Shown: positions 9,072 through 18,456, counted from the stretch's first letter. The stretch: 40,113 nucleotides of DNA from Opitutaceae bacterium (GCA_023269565.1 JAHFTD010000014.1:1-40113); one strand, 5' to 3'. The notes: generated from the sequence alone by a model not told the origin. Numbers and translations: made by a program.

Positions 9072-9593
9072 TCAGGGCAAGAGCGATGGTTTGTTCGGCA
9101 GATCGGAGCGCTTGAGGAACTCCGGCATTTTTTTGCCGTTGACCTGCGGCCCGCCATCGAAGACCCATTTCCATGAGCCGTCGGATTGACGTTTCCAAAT
9201 CGTGAGTGTCATGCCGAGCGAGATGCGCGGATCACCTTTCCCATCCTTGGGCGGGGCGGTGATCTTAAAGTAACCCCAGGTGTAGCCGAGGGTGCCGTCG
9301 TCGGACGCATCAGCGTAAAGGGGTTCCCATTCGAGTTTGAATCCGGCGGGCGGTGGAGGGGGCGCGGGTTTGGCAGCCAGTTCGGCGCGACTGAGGGCGA
9401 AATCGCCCGGGGCAAAGCCGTCCGGCGCCATGAATTTCAGAAAGGAAGCGGAGATGTCGCCTTTGGCCACGTCGGCGGCGAACTCCCGTTCGGCTTGCAT
9501 CAATTCGGCCTTAAGGGCGGCTTTGTCTGCGGCGGAGACGAGGACGATTGGGAGGAGGGCGAAAGCGGTCAAAACGAGGTAGCGGTTATTCAT
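9072..9593 (-). CDS. Exported NTF2-like (SnoaL/DUF4440-type) protein
   Basis: A 173-residue protein with an N-terminal signal peptide (MNNRYLVLTAFALLPIVLVSAA), so probably periplasmic. The following segment (LKAELMQAEREFAADVAKGDISASFLKFMAPDGFAP) is typical of the first helices of NTF2-like fold proteins of the DUF4440/SnoaL type. It continues with TLGYTWGYFKITAPPKDGKGDPRISLGMTLTIWKRQSDGSWKWVFDGGP, matching the end of that fold. I chose the ATG at 9593 rather than the track's 9662, because the extra 23 residues precede the signal peptide. No catalytic residues are conserved enough to name a function. It lies about 100 bp downstream of fahA on the same strand, so co-transcription is possible but not shown. 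Confidence 0.8.
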   Translation of the reverse strand: MNNRYLVLTAFALLPIVLVSAADKAALKAELMQAEREFAADVAKGDISASFLKFMAPDGFAPGDFALSRAELAAKPAPPPPPAGFKLEWEPLYADASDDGTLGYTWGYFKITAPPKDGKGDPRISLGMTLTIWKRQSDGSWKWVFDGGPQVNGKKMPEFLKRSDLPNKPSLLP

Positions 9594-9695
9594 AGAAAAA
9601 CGGCAGACTGGGGAAGCGGAGGCGTGGGACGAGACCGATGCGACGAAAGCGGGAATATCCAAGGCATACTGACGGCGGGGATGGTCGAAGCCGAC

Positions 9696-11012
9696 TCAGG
9701 ACTGTGCGGGCAGGACGAGGCCGCTACACGCGCCGAAGCCAAGGCGCACGGCGCCGGGCCGCGCGGCGTGCGCGCGGAAGATGACCTCGTCGCCATCGGC
9801 GAGGAACTTCCGCTCCTCGCCGTTCGGGAGCTTGAGCGGCTCGGTGCCGCGCCAGGTGAGTTCGAGCAGACAGCCGCGCGAATCTTTCGCCGGGCCCGAG
9901 ACGGTGCCGCTGCCGAGGAGGTCGCCGGGCGAGAGGTTGCAGCCGTTGCTGGCGTGGTGCGCGAGCAGCTGCGCGAGCGTCCAATACATCGTGGAGAAAT
10001 TGCCGGAGGAGAGGCGGACGGGGGCAGCACCCGCGGCCCGCATCTTCGCCGTGGCGAGCCAGACCTCCATCGTAAGATCGAGGCCGCCGTGCGCGGCGTC
10101 GGTGGCATCAGTGAGGTAGGGCAGGGGGGCCGGATCACCGGCTGGCCGCGCAAAGGCCGGCGCGCGGAATGGCGCAAGTGCCTCCATCGTCACGATCCAC
10201 GGCGAGAGGGTGGTGGCGAAGTTTTTCGCGAGGAACGGACCGAGCGGCTGGTATTCCCACGTCTGGATGTCGCGCGCCGACCAGTCGTTCAGCAGCACGA
10301 CGCCGAAGAGGTGCTCAGCGGCCTGCGCGATGGGGATGGCGGAGCCGAGTTGGCTGCCCGGGCCGACGAAGGCGCCGAGTTCGAGTTCGTAGTCGAGGTT
10401 CTTGCAGGGGGCGAAGACCGGTGCGGGCGCGTCGGCGGGCTTGAGCTGGCCGGACGGACGGCGGACGGGCGTGCCGCTAACCACGAGCGAGGAGCCGCGG
10501 CCGTGGTAGCCGATGGGCACCCATTTGTAATTCGGCAGGAGCGGATTGTCGGGCCGGAGCATGGTGCCGACGTTGGTGGCGTGGTGGATCGAGGCGTAGA
10601 AATCCGTGTAGTCGCCGATCTGCGCCGGCAAATGCATCTTGGCCTCGGCCAGCGGCGCGAGACAGTCCTCGACTTGGTCGCGAAGCTCGCCGGGCGGACA
10701 GGTGTCCGAGCCGAGCAGCTCGCTCAAGCGCGCACGGAGCGTGGACCACGCCGGCGCGCCGAGAGCCATGAGTCCGTTGAGGGAAGTTTGCTGGCACGCC
10801 CCGGCGACGGCGACGGGCAGGAGCCCCGCCCGGGCGGCGGCGGCCAAATCAAGAACGCGGTCGCCGATGGCCGTGCCGGGACGCGCGACGGGTTGCGCGG
10901 CGGTGCGGAAAATCCCGTAGGGCAGGTTTTGCAGCGGGAAGTCGCACCCGGGGGCCTGGGCGGACTCCACCCAACTGCGGCGGGAGGGGTCGTGGGTCTG
11001 GTTGAGGGTCAT
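9696..11012 (-). CDS. fahA: Fumarylacetoacetase
   Basis: A 438-residue cytosolic metal-dependent hydrolase that cleaves fumarylacetoacetate to fumarate and acetoacetate, the last step of tyrosine and homogentisate breakdown. Family hallmarks: DFPLQNLPYGIFRT near the N-terminus; DYTDFYASIHHATNVGTMLRP with the catalytic His; PIGYHGRGSSLVVSGTPVRRPSGQ; ELELGAFVG; LLNDWSARDIQTWEYQPLGPFLAKNF; and the C-terminal NLSPGDLLGSGTVSGP. Length matches bacterial and eukaryotic FAH (about 420). The start overlaps the stop of the upstream uncharacterised gene by 4 bp (ATGA), so the two are translationally coupled. Homogentisate dioxygenase and 4-hydroxyphenylpyruvate dioxygenase are not in the window. Confidence 0.97.
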   Translation of the reverse strand: MTLNQTHDPSRRSWVESAQAPGCDFPLQNLPYGIFRTAAQPVARPGTAIGDRVLDLAAAARAGLLPVAVAGACQQTSLNGLMALGAPAWSTLRARLSELLGSDTCPPGELRDQVEDCLAPLAEAKMHLPAQIGDYTDFYASIHHATNVGTMLRPDNPLLPNYKWVPIGYHGRGSSLVVSGTPVRRPSGQLKPADAPAPVFAPCKNLDYELELGAFVGPGSQLGSAIPIAQAAEHLFGVVLLNDWSARDIQTWEYQPLGPFLAKNFATTLSPWIVTMEALAPFRAPAFARPAGDPAPLPYLTDATDAAHGGLDLTMEVWLATAKMRAAGAAPVRLSSGNFSTMYWTLAQLLAHHASNGCNLSPGDLLGSGTVSGPAKDSRGCLLELTWRGTEPLKLPNGEERKFLADGDEVIFRAHAARPGAVRLGFGACSGLVLPAQS

Positions 11013-11887
11013 AGCCAGCGGAGCTGCTGCAAACCTTCAAGGGGTTCGTCGAAGGAGCAAGAACCGAAGGAGCGGCAGAGCTGCCGGCGCGCGGCGGCGA
11101 GTTGCGCGGCGGTGAAGCGATGTGTCCGCCAGACGAGGGCGTCGGGCGAGCAGGTGAAATTTTCCGCGTTGCCGTCCACGAGCAGCGCGGTGGCGTCGGC
11201 GACGGAGCCGCCGGTGTGCAGCAGTGTGGCGGCGAGAAAGACGTTAAGGAAACCAAGCATCGTTCCTCGCGGGCTGCCCGGTTCATAGTTGAGGCGGTAG
11301 TCGCCGCGCAGCGGATGGTGCAGCCCGGCCGTGGCCTTGCAGACGACGCCGGCATCGCGGCACGCGACGAGGAAGCGCGCGACATCCGCGGCGGGCGGGA
11401 AGGCCTCGGGGGTGACGCCGCCGGTGCGGATCTTGGCCCCGCGACCGGCGGTCTTGATGGCGGCGATGAGCGGCGCGCAGTCGCCAGCCGATAGCACCTC
11501 GACCCAGACCTCAATCTCCACCGGGAATGGGGCGACCAGACGGGCGACCTCGGCAGGGGTGGCAGCTTTGGTTTCGACCGAGACGATCCGCGCATGCGGC
11601 TGGCGGGCATTGAACGCGAGTAGGGCGGCGAGATCGGCCGGCGGTTCCGGCCCGGCGAGCACACTGAGGTGCCAGTTTCGGTGCCCGGCGGGATCGAGTT
11701 GGTCGTAGGCGGCGGCAAACTCACCGAGGCGCGCCAAAGGGATGATGAGCCGGCCGAGCGCGGCGCGGTGCGGGCCGGCGAGGTAGCCGGCGTGGTTCCG
11801 CACGGCATCCGCCATCGGGAGCCTGGCCGGCGGGAACAGGCCCGCGTAATCGATGAGCGAGTCGAGGAGGGCGGGCAGGGCGGACAT
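11009..11887 (-). CDS. Uncharacterised protein coupled to fumarylacetoacetase
   Basis: A 292-residue protein without signal peptide or membrane helix. I do not recognise a characterised family. Notable segments are LLDSLIDYAGLFPPARLPM at the start, AKIRTGGVTPEAFPP near the middle, and DAGVVCKATAGLHHPLRGDYR followed by HGFLNVFL-like GTMLGFLNVFLAATLLHTGG. Alternating strand-helix patterns with K-x-R-x-GG and K-A-T-A-GLHHP suggest an alpha/beta (possibly TIM-barrel) enzyme; that is inference. Start: the ATG at 11887 (MSALPALLDSL) is favoured over 11923 because the conserved-looking sequence begins there. The 4-bp overlap with fahA argues for a role in tyrosine/aromatic catabolism. Confidence 0.8.
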   Translation of the reverse strand: MSALPALLDSLIDYAGLFPPARLPMADAVRNHAGYLAGPHRAALGRLIIPLARLGEFAAAYDQLDPAGHRNWHLSVLAGPEPPADLAALLAFNARQPHARIVSVETKAATPAEVARLVAPFPVEIEVWVEVLSAGDCAPLIAAIKTAGRGAKIRTGGVTPEAFPPAADVARFLVACRDAGVVCKATAGLHHPLRGDYRLNYEPGSPRGTMLGFLNVFLAATLLHTGGSVADATALLVDGNAENFTCSPDALVWRTHRFTAAQLAAARRQLCRSFGSCSFDEPLEGLQQLRWL

Positions 11888-12282
11888 CCGTGGCAACGAT
11901 GGTCGTCGCCCGAACGGAGTCAACCGGGCGTGCAGTTGTTCAACCGGCGCGAGCTAACCGTCTGGAAAATTATTGCTGACCATGCCGGCCCCTCTGTAGT
12001 CATCGAAGGTTTAAGACATGTCGGCCCCGGGAATCGGGTGGGGATAATCTTCGTTTTTACCAAAGCGGCCAAGGCGGCCGGCTATTTGCGTCGGCAGGTC
12101 AGAATATTCGGGAAAAATGGCAGCTCCGGCTCATTATTAGCCCCGGGGAGGCAATCAGTTGGCGTAAACGGGCGGGGGCGGGAAAAATTAGATTGATTTC
12201 CGGAAGAAACCTTGCTGCTCTGGACGCAGATTAAGCCGGGGTTGCCGGGGAATCTACAACACAACCCAGCACAACTACTACT
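11888..12282. other. Divergent intergenic region between the fah operon and receptor 1
   Basis: About 395 bp with no convincing gene. It must hold the promoters of the minus-strand fah operon and the plus-strand receptor, but no clear -35/-10 pair can be assigned. It is AT-richer than its neighbours. The last 30 bases before the receptor ATG are A/C-rich (CAACACAACCCAGCACAACT) without a Shine-Dalgarno. Confidence 0.5.
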
Positions 12283-15117
12283 ATGAACTACTCCGCAAGG
12301 AAGACCTTGGCGGCGCTTGCCTATGTTTCGGGCATGTTTGCCACAATCGCGGTATCGCCTGCATTAGCGCAGACGAATCCCGCTGCACCTATTGAAGAGA
12401 AGGCTGTAAGCATGGAGAAATATACTGTCACCGGCTCACTGCTCCCAGCGGTGGAGGGCGAGTCGTATATCCCCGTCACGACCTACTCCTCCGCGAAATT
12501 GCTGCTACTGGGCGCGGCCACCCCGATCGAGGGGTTGCGCAGCCTGCCCTCATTCTTCGGGGCGACCAGCACCGAGCTTGACAGCAACGGCGGCAGCGGT
12601 GCCGCCACGGTCAACTTGCGCGGTTTGGGTGGCACACTGACACTCATCAACGGTCGCCGCTCCTTCGGCTTCGCTGATCTTAACCTGATCCCGATCGATG
12701 CCGTCCAGAACATCGACATCCTGAAGGATGGTGCCGGCGCGGTCTATGGTGCCGATGCCTTGGCTGGTGTTGTGAACGTAGTCCTGAAGAAGAAGTGGGT
12801 CGGCACGCAGGTGCGCCTGGGTTACGGTATCTCCAGCGAGGGCGATTCCCAGCAGTGGGATGCCTCAGTGGCTATCGGCCGTGCCTTTGACAAAGGCTAC
12901 CTGACGGTGGTGGCCGGATATTCCGACAAGGACACCCTTTACGCCCGCGAACGCGCACTCTCCGCCAATGCTGATGGCCGGATCTTTGGCGGCCAGAACG
13001 GCGGCAGCCCGACCTTCCCCGGTCACATCGGCGGCGCAGCCTCCGGCCTGTTGCTGAAAAGCTCATTACAGTTTGGGCAGACTCCGGCTGATTATTTGCC
13101 GTTCAATCCCAGCACGGAATCATTCAATTTCCGCCTGTTCTCGCCATCCATCCCCGGCCAGACCCGCAAATTGGCGCACCTCGCGGGCGGCTATGAAATC
13201 TTTGACCGCCGGATGGAGGCCTATGTGGAGTTCGATTATGCCGATTCCCTTACCGCTAATGGTCTGGCTCCGGCGCCGTTCGCCCTCCCCTCCGCCACCG
13301 CCCGGAACAGCCGGTATAATCCTTGGGGTGCAGGTGTTACCATCCCCGGCGCTACGGTTCGTTATCGTGGCGTTGACCTGGACATCCGGCGCAACTCCTT
13401 CGACAAACAGGACTACCGCTACGTAATTGGCCTGCAGGGCAAGTTCGACAATGGCTGGGGCTACGATACCGGCTTCATGCAGTCGCATGAGAGCCTGTTG
13501 CAGACCGAAGCGAACGGCATTCTGCGCTCGAAGATCGTCGCTGCGACCGATAATGGCAGCTTCAACCCGTTTGCGCGTGCAGGCACGACTGGAACCTTCC
13601 GCGGTTTCTCTTGGGACAATCATACCTCCCTCGGGGGGGCCTTGACCGCTGGGCACAAGCCCTCCACTGGTGTCTTGGACGCCTTCGATTTCAAGCTGTT
13701 CGGCCCGGCGATGAAGCTGCCGGCCGGCCAAGTCCAGCTCGCCATCGGTTATCAACATCTCGCGAGGCATGACACCTTCAATCCGGAGAACATTTACTTC
13801 GCCGGCGATCTGCTGGGCTATAACTCCGGCAATCCGTTCGACGCGAGCGGTAAGAATGACGCGTTCTACGGCGAGGTGGATGTTCCGATCATCTCCGCGT
13901 CCGACAGCATCACCGGAGTCTCGTCGCTCAGCCTCAATGGCAATGTGCGCGAGGACAATGCCAAGGTGAAAGACAACATCACTGGCGACGCGGGATCTTT
14001 CGGCTCGTTCACCAAGCGCATTGGCCTGCGCTATCAGCCGACGAGCGAGCTCGTGCTCCGGGCCAGCTATGGCACCGGTTTCCGGGTGCCCGACTTGGGC
14101 AGCCTCTATGCCGCCCCGGGCGATAACTTCCCGACCCTGACCGACCCGCTCCGCTTCCCCATCGGCCAGCAGACGGACGTGCTCACGCAGGGCAATCCCA
14201 ACTTGGGACCCGAATCCAGCGTGAACAAGGCGCTCGGCATGATCTATTCACCGAAATGGGCGCCGGGCTTTAATGTCACCATCGACTATTACAAGACCAC
14301 GCTGGGCGGCCTGATCACCGACGGCGCGCAGTTCATTCTTAACCAGAATGCCGCCACCCAGGGTGCGGGATTCCCCATCATCACCAGAAACAGCGCCGGT
14401 GTGATCACCTCGGTCGTGACCGATCCCAACGCGCTGTATGCGGCCCGCATCCACCGCCACCCGGTCACCGGCGAGATTGACGACCAGTCAGGCCCGGCGA
14501 TTGACTCGACCAACCTCAATGTGGCGGTCCGCGCGGCCGAAGGCCTCGACTATACGTTTTCCTACCGCCAGCCGAAAGGCAGCTGGGGCCAATTCACGCA
14601 CACGCTTGAATTCAACCAGGTGCTGAGCTGGAGTTTGATTCCTGAGGCGGGCTCACCGGTGCAAGAATGGAAGGGCAGGTTCGTTGATCCGGCTTCCAAT
14701 GCGATTGCCCCCGGCTCGATTCCCGCGTGGAAGGGTTATTACAATCTGCTGTGGGAAAGTGGTAACTGGACCGCGAGTGCCACGATGAACTATACCCACT
14801 CGGTTTTGGATGATCCGGACACGCAGTTTCTCGACGCGGCCGGCGACTTTGCCTACTTGGATCCCGCGACCAACACGGTCAAGAAACAGAATGGGATCCC
14901 CACGATGGAGCGCTACATTACATTCGATCTCACCGTGTCCTATAAGTTCACCGACTCCAACAAGTGGATGAAGGGCACCGAGGTGCGGTTGGGTGTCCAA
15001 AATATCGGCAATGAACCGCCGCCGTTTTCGGCCGGTGCGTTCAACGACAACTACGACACCTCCATGTATAGCACGCGTGGCCGCTTCTATCAGTTTGGCG
15101 TCACGCAGAAGTTCTAA
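12283..15117 (+). CDS. TonB-dependent outer-membrane receptor 1
   Basis: A 944-residue receptor that would move large substrates across the outer membrane using TonB energy. Signal peptide: MNYSARKTLAALAYVSGMFATIAVSPALAQ. A TonB-box-like MEKYTVTGSLLP follows, then the plug domain (SSAKLLLLGAATPIEGLRSLPS, VNLRGLGGTLTLINGRRSFGF, IPIDAVQNIDILKDGAGAVYGADALAGVVNVVLKK). The rest is a beta-barrel with motifs such as LRASYGTGFRVPDLGSLYAAPG and GNPNLGPESSVNKALG, ending in aromatic Phe (FGVTQKF). There is no N-terminal STN signalling domain. First of three tandem receptors; it is followed by its own terminator, so probably separately transcribed. The substrate is not predictable. Confidence 0.95.
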   Translation: MNYSARKTLAALAYVSGMFATIAVSPALAQTNPAAPIEEKAVSMEKYTVTGSLLPAVEGESYIPVTTYSSAKLLLLGAATPIEGLRSLPSFFGATSTELDSNGGSGAATVNLRGLGGTLTLINGRRSFGFADLNLIPIDAVQNIDILKDGAGAVYGADALAGVVNVVLKKKWVGTQVRLGYGISSEGDSQQWDASVAIGRAFDKGYLTVVAGYSDKDTLYARERALSANADGRIFGGQNGGSPTFPGHIGGAASGLLLKSSLQFGQTPADYLPFNPSTESFNFRLFSPSIPGQTRKLAHLAGGYEIFDRRMEAYVEFDYADSLTANGLAPAPFALPSATARNSRYNPWGAGVTIPGATVRYRGVDLDIRRNSFDKQDYRYVIGLQGKFDNGWGYDTGFMQSHESLLQTEANGILRSKIVAATDNGSFNPFARAGTTGTFRGFSWDNHTSLGGALTAGHKPSTGVLDAFDFKLFGPAMKLPAGQVQLAIGYQHLARHDTFNPENIYFAGDLLGYNSGNPFDASGKNDAFYGEVDVPIISASDSITGVSSLSLNGNVREDNAKVKDNITGDAGSFGSFTKRIGLRYQPTSELVLRASYGTGFRVPDLGSLYAAPGDNFPTLTDPLRFPIGQQTDVLTQGNPNLGPESSVNKALGMIYSPKWAPGFNVTIDYYKTTLGGLITDGAQFILNQNAATQGAGFPIITRNSAGVITSVVTDPNALYAARIHRHPVTGEIDDQSGPAIDSTNLNVAVRAAEGLDYTFSYRQPKGSWGQFTHTLEFNQVLSWSLIPEAGSPVQEWKGRFVDPASNAIAPGSIPAWKGYYNLLWESGNWTASATMNYTHSVLDDPDTQFLDAAGDFAYLDPATNTVKKQNGIPTMERYITFDLTVSYKFTDSNKWMKGTEVRLGVQNIGNEPPPFSAGAFNDNYDTSMYSTRGRFYQFGVTQKF

Positions 15118-15142
15118 GCCCGCTGCAAAACGGCATTTTTCG

Positions 15143-15175
15143 ACCCCGGAGGGCTTCTGCCCCCGGGGTTTTTCT
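15143..15175 (+). terminator. Rho-independent terminator after receptor 1
   Basis: Stem ACCCCGG / CCGGGGT with inner pairing of GGG and CCC around CTTCTG, followed by TTTTCTTT. It begins 26 bp after the receptor 1 stop. Confidence 0.8.
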
Positions 15176-15484
15176 TTCCCGGGGCGCGACTGAGCCTGTC
15201 CCTGGGTTTGTTTATACCAACGTCCCTTTTGTTTTGGACTTTGCGGTGCCTGAGCCGGTAGGGGCGGTTGCCCTCAACCGCCCTCGGTGAGGCTAGGGCC
15301 GTTGAAGGGCAACGGCCCCTACCTGAAGCGGCTATTCTTCAAGGGACGTTGGTATTTAGACATTTTTGCCCGGAAAAGATTTGGGTTGTTTTTCAGCCCG
15401 GATTTGCCTTGCATGCCGTCAAGTCCGTCAGGGCGACCACGACAACGCCGTCCTGCCAGCCCAACCTATAACCCAAGAAAACCC
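15176..15484. other. Intergenic region between receptors 1 and 2
   Basis: About 310 bp without a gene. Its first half contains the 142-bp palindromic element listed separately. The second half (15356-15484) is presumably the promoter and leader of receptor 2 and ends in the A/C-rich CCTATAACCCAAGAAAACCC, with no Shine-Dalgarno. Confidence 0.6.
15214..15355. repeat. 142-bp palindromic element with terminal inverted repeats and two internal hairpins
   Basis: The ends are a perfect 15-bp inverted repeat: ATACCAACGTCCCTT (15214-15228) and AAGGGACGTTGGTAT (15341-15355). Inside are two hairpins in mirror orientation, each flanked by GTAGGGGC or its complement. The left is GGGCGGTTG-CCCT-CAACCGCCC (15262-15283); the right is GGGCCGTTG-AAGGG-CAACGGCCC (15296-15318). 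Both have perfect 9-bp stems, and they differ by a paired G-to-C / C-to-G change that keeps pairing. This is the layout of a miniature mobile element or a REP/BIME-type repeat. No transposase or RAYT gene is in the window. It is non-coding; the track ORF starting at 15287 begins inside it by chance. Confidence 0.8.
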
Positions 15485-18430
15485 ATGAACCAGAGCTCCG
15501 TAAGGAACTTTAGGACGTGGCTAGCGCTCGGCGCCAGCCTGTCCGCCATCGCGGCTACCAGCGCCTTCGCGCAAACCGCCCCCGCCCCCGGTGACAGCAC
15601 CGTGAAGCTGGAGAAATACATCGTGACCGGCTCAAACATCCCGCGCACCGAGACGGCGGGCGAGGCCCAGACCTTCCCCGTCCAAATCATTGACCGGCGC
15701 GCCATCGAGGCCAGCGGTATGTTCAATACCTCCCAACTGCTGCAGACGATGGTGTTGTCCAACGGCGGCAGCGTCACCTTCTCCAATAACGCCACCGGGT
15801 TCACCCCGGGCGCCACCTCCACCTCGCTCCGCGGCCTCGGGCCCGAGGCGACCCTCGTCCTCATCAACGGCCGGCGCGTGGCGCCGTTCCCCGTGGGCCA
15901 GGGCGGACAGACCGCGTTCGTCGACCTCAATTCCATTCCGCTCAATGCCATCGAGCGCATCGAAGTGCTGAAGGACGGCGCCTCCGCCACCTACGGTGCC
16001 GACGCCATCGCCGGTGTGGTGAACATCATCCTCCGCCGCGATTTCAACGGCGCCGTTGGCACCATCTCCTACGGCAACACCACCAACCGCGACTCGAGCG
16101 AGTTCACCGCCAGCGTCCTTTACGGGGTGACCTCCGACAAGGGCAGCATCACCGTCGGGGCGAACTTCCAGAGCCGCAACCCGATCTTCAACCGCGACCG
16201 CAGCTATTCCGCGGTGCCGCCGTTCCTCTCGAGCAATTCCTCGCCGCCGAACTTCCAAATTTCGCGCGCCGCGGCGGTTGCGGCGATTTTTGGTCCCAGC
16301 GCGCCGCTCAACTCCGTCCTCACGGTCAACGGGGTGCCCAACACCACCACGCAGACCCTCATCGCCAGCACCTTTCCGGTGCGCGATACCAACACCAACG
16401 GCACTCTGCCGGCCAGCGCCTACACCTTCCGCACGGGAACGGTTTCCCGGTTCAACTTCAACGAGTTCTCGGGTTCATTCCCGGAATACCGCCGCAAGGG
16501 CATGTTTGCCGCCTGGGAACGCCAGTTCTTCGGCCCGAATGCCAAGACCTACGGCGATTTGATGTATCAGGACTTCTCCCAGGAAGATCAGCTCGCCCCG
16601 CTGGCGACAGGCTTCTTCCGGGCGCCCGGTTCAGTCACGCTGGTTGTTCCCGCCCGCACGGCCAATCCCATCCTGACTCCGTTTGAGCAGTCCCAGGGTC
16701 GCCGCACGGCCCCGGTCGGCGCCTTCAATCAGTTCAATCCCTTCAATCAGGACCTTTCGGACACGACGCGCATGCGTCTGGCCGACTGGGGCAACCGCAC
16801 CATTGTGGATTTAAACAAGGCGTTCGCGGCCACCGGCGGCATCAAGTTCGACAATCTGGGCGACAGCAACTACTCGCTCGATCTGAAGGCCCGCTACAGC
16901 CAGATCAACAATGTGACCAACCACCGGCTGATCTCCACCTCGCGTTTAAACCGCGTCTTCAATGGGAACGACTCGATCTTCAATCCCGCCAGTTCGGACT
17001 ATATCGGCACCACGCTGCCCTATAATCCCTTCGGGTATTTCCGCAATCCGATCGCGTCCAACGCACTCCCGGTGAACTACGCTTTGCAGTTTCAGCGCGA
17101 CTACAACACCTCCACCATGATGGATTTTGGCGCCCTGGTTAATACTGCGGCGCTGATGCAAACCAGCGGTGGCGACGTGGGTTTCGCCATGGGTTTTGAT
17201 CTCCGCCGCGAGGCCATCGATCAGCTGCCCGACTCGGCGCTGCAATCCGGTGACATCGCCGGTTCAGTGCCGGCTTCGCCGATTCAGCGCTCGCGCCGGA
17301 TCGCCTCCTATTTTGCCGAGGCGGAAATCCCCTTCAGCAAAATGTTGTCGATGAATGTTTCCGCCCGTTACGAGGATTTCATCACCAGCAAGAAAAACAC
17401 CTTCGTGCCCAAGATCGGCTTCAAGTGGATGCCGAACGAGACCCTCGTTTTCCGCGGCAGCTGGGGCAAGGGCTTCCGCGAGGCGTCGCTGTATGAGCTC
17501 TACGCCGGTGCGGTCGCCTCGCTCAATCCCGTCTCCATTGATGTCGCGAAATGGCCGGGCAACAATTCGGTGGAGCCCGAGATGACCGGCATTGCCGTGG
17601 GCAACGCCGCTCTCGCCCCCGAAAAGAGCACCTCGCTCAACGTCGGTGTCGTCTGGACTCCCAAGGGCGGGCAGCTCGACGGCTTCACCCTGGCGGTGGA
17701 TGTCTGGAACATTAAACGCGAGAACACGGTGTCCCTGGACTTTCAGGACACGCTCAATCGTTGGAACGGCTTGGCGCACACCGGCAACACCAGCCTGCCG
17801 GGTGAACGGGTCGACGTGGATTTTGGCGGCACGATCGTCCAGATCGTCGCTCCCTACAAGAATCAGGGCAGCTCGAACATCAAAGGCGTTGACCTGACGA
17901 CCAGCTATACTTGGAAGACCAATGAGATGGGCCGCTTCCAGCTCGGAGCCGCGTTCACCTACATCGACTCCTACAAGCTCGCCCTCAGCCCCGGCACGGG
18001 CCCCGTGGAGTTCATTGGCAAAGCCGTCACCGGCACCGCCTCGGATGACGCTTACCTCCAGTGGAAGGGCCAGGCTTTCCTCAACTGGACTTGGAAAGGT
18101 GTCTCGACACAGCTCACCGCCAATTACACCGACGGGTTCCAGGACATTGACGGCAATGACGACCCGGATGGCGACGGCATCGGCGAGCCCCGCCATACCG
18201 ACTCAAGGATGATCTATGACATGCAGATTAACTACACGCTCTATCCCTCCAGCGGCAGCGGCACAGCCAACTGGTTCTCCGACATCAAGCTGACCGGTGG
18301 CGTCCGCAATCTGCTCGACAAGGATCCGCCGTTTGCCTCCGGCAATGCCGGCAACTCGAACGGCTATCCCGGCTTCCTCTACACTGACGAAGGTCGCTTC
18401 TGGTATGTCGGCATCGAGAAGAAACTGTAA
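15485..18430 (+). CDS. TonB-dependent outer-membrane receptor 2
   Basis: A 981-residue receptor. Signal peptide: MNQSSVRNFRTWLALGASLSAIAATSAFAQ. TonB-box-like segment: KLEKYIVTGSNIPRTE. Plug: QIIDRRAIEASGMFNTSQLLQTM, TSLRGLGPEATLVLINGRRVAPF, IPLNAIERIEVLKDGASATYGADAIAGVVNIILRR. The barrel contains FRGSWGKGFREASLYELYAG and LAPEKSTSLNVGVVWTPKG, and ends WYVGIEKKL. I take the ATG at 15485; the track start at 15287 lies in the palindromic repeat and adds 66 non-conserved residues. It has its own terminator downstream. The plug is closer in style to receptor 3 than to receptor 1, suggesting different substrates. No FecIR-type signalling domain is present. Confidence 0.95.
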   Translation: MNQSSVRNFRTWLALGASLSAIAATSAFAQTAPAPGDSTVKLEKYIVTGSNIPRTETAGEAQTFPVQIIDRRAIEASGMFNTSQLLQTMVLSNGGSVTFSNNATGFTPGATSTSLRGLGPEATLVLINGRRVAPFPVGQGGQTAFVDLNSIPLNAIERIEVLKDGASATYGADAIAGVVNIILRRDFNGAVGTISYGNTTNRDSSEFTASVLYGVTSDKGSITVGANFQSRNPIFNRDRSYSAVPPFLSSNSSPPNFQISRAAAVAAIFGPSAPLNSVLTVNGVPNTTTQTLIASTFPVRDTNTNGTLPASAYTFRTGTVSRFNFNEFSGSFPEYRRKGMFAAWERQFFGPNAKTYGDLMYQDFSQEDQLAPLATGFFRAPGSVTLVVPARTANPILTPFEQSQGRRTAPVGAFNQFNPFNQDLSDTTRMRLADWGNRTIVDLNKAFAATGGIKFDNLGDSNYSLDLKARYSQINNVTNHRLISTSRLNRVFNGNDSIFNPASSDYIGTTLPYNPFGYFRNPIASNALPVNYALQFQRDYNTSTMMDFGALVNTAALMQTSGGDVGFAMGFDLRREAIDQLPDSALQSGDIAGSVPASPIQRSRRIASYFAEAEIPFSKMLSMNVSARYEDFITSKKNTFVPKIGFKWMPNETLVFRGSWGKGFREASLYELYAGAVASLNPVSIDVAKWPGNNSVEPEMTGIAVGNAALAPEKSTSLNVGVVWTPKGGQLDGFTLAVDVWNIKRENTVSLDFQDTLNRWNGLAHTGNTSLPGERVDVDFGGTIVQIVAPYKNQGSSNIKGVDLTTSYTWKTNEMGRFQLGAAFTYIDSYKLALSPGTGPVEFIGKAVTGTASDDAYLQWKGQAFLNWTWKGVSTQLTANYTDGFQDIDGNDDPDGDGIGEPRHTDSRMIYDMQINYTLYPSSGSGTANWFSDIKLTGGVRNLLDKDPPFASGNAGNSNGYPGFLYTDEGRFWYVGIEKKL

Positions 18431-18456
18431 CCCGACCCGATTCGCCTGAAATTCCA

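Noticed and set aside
9186-11288. 700-aa plus-strand ORF opposite fahA and its neighbours
   Set aside because: Antisense shadow; low-complexity Gly/Arg/Glu composition and no recognisable motif, whereas the minus strand encodes a clear fumarylacetoacetase.
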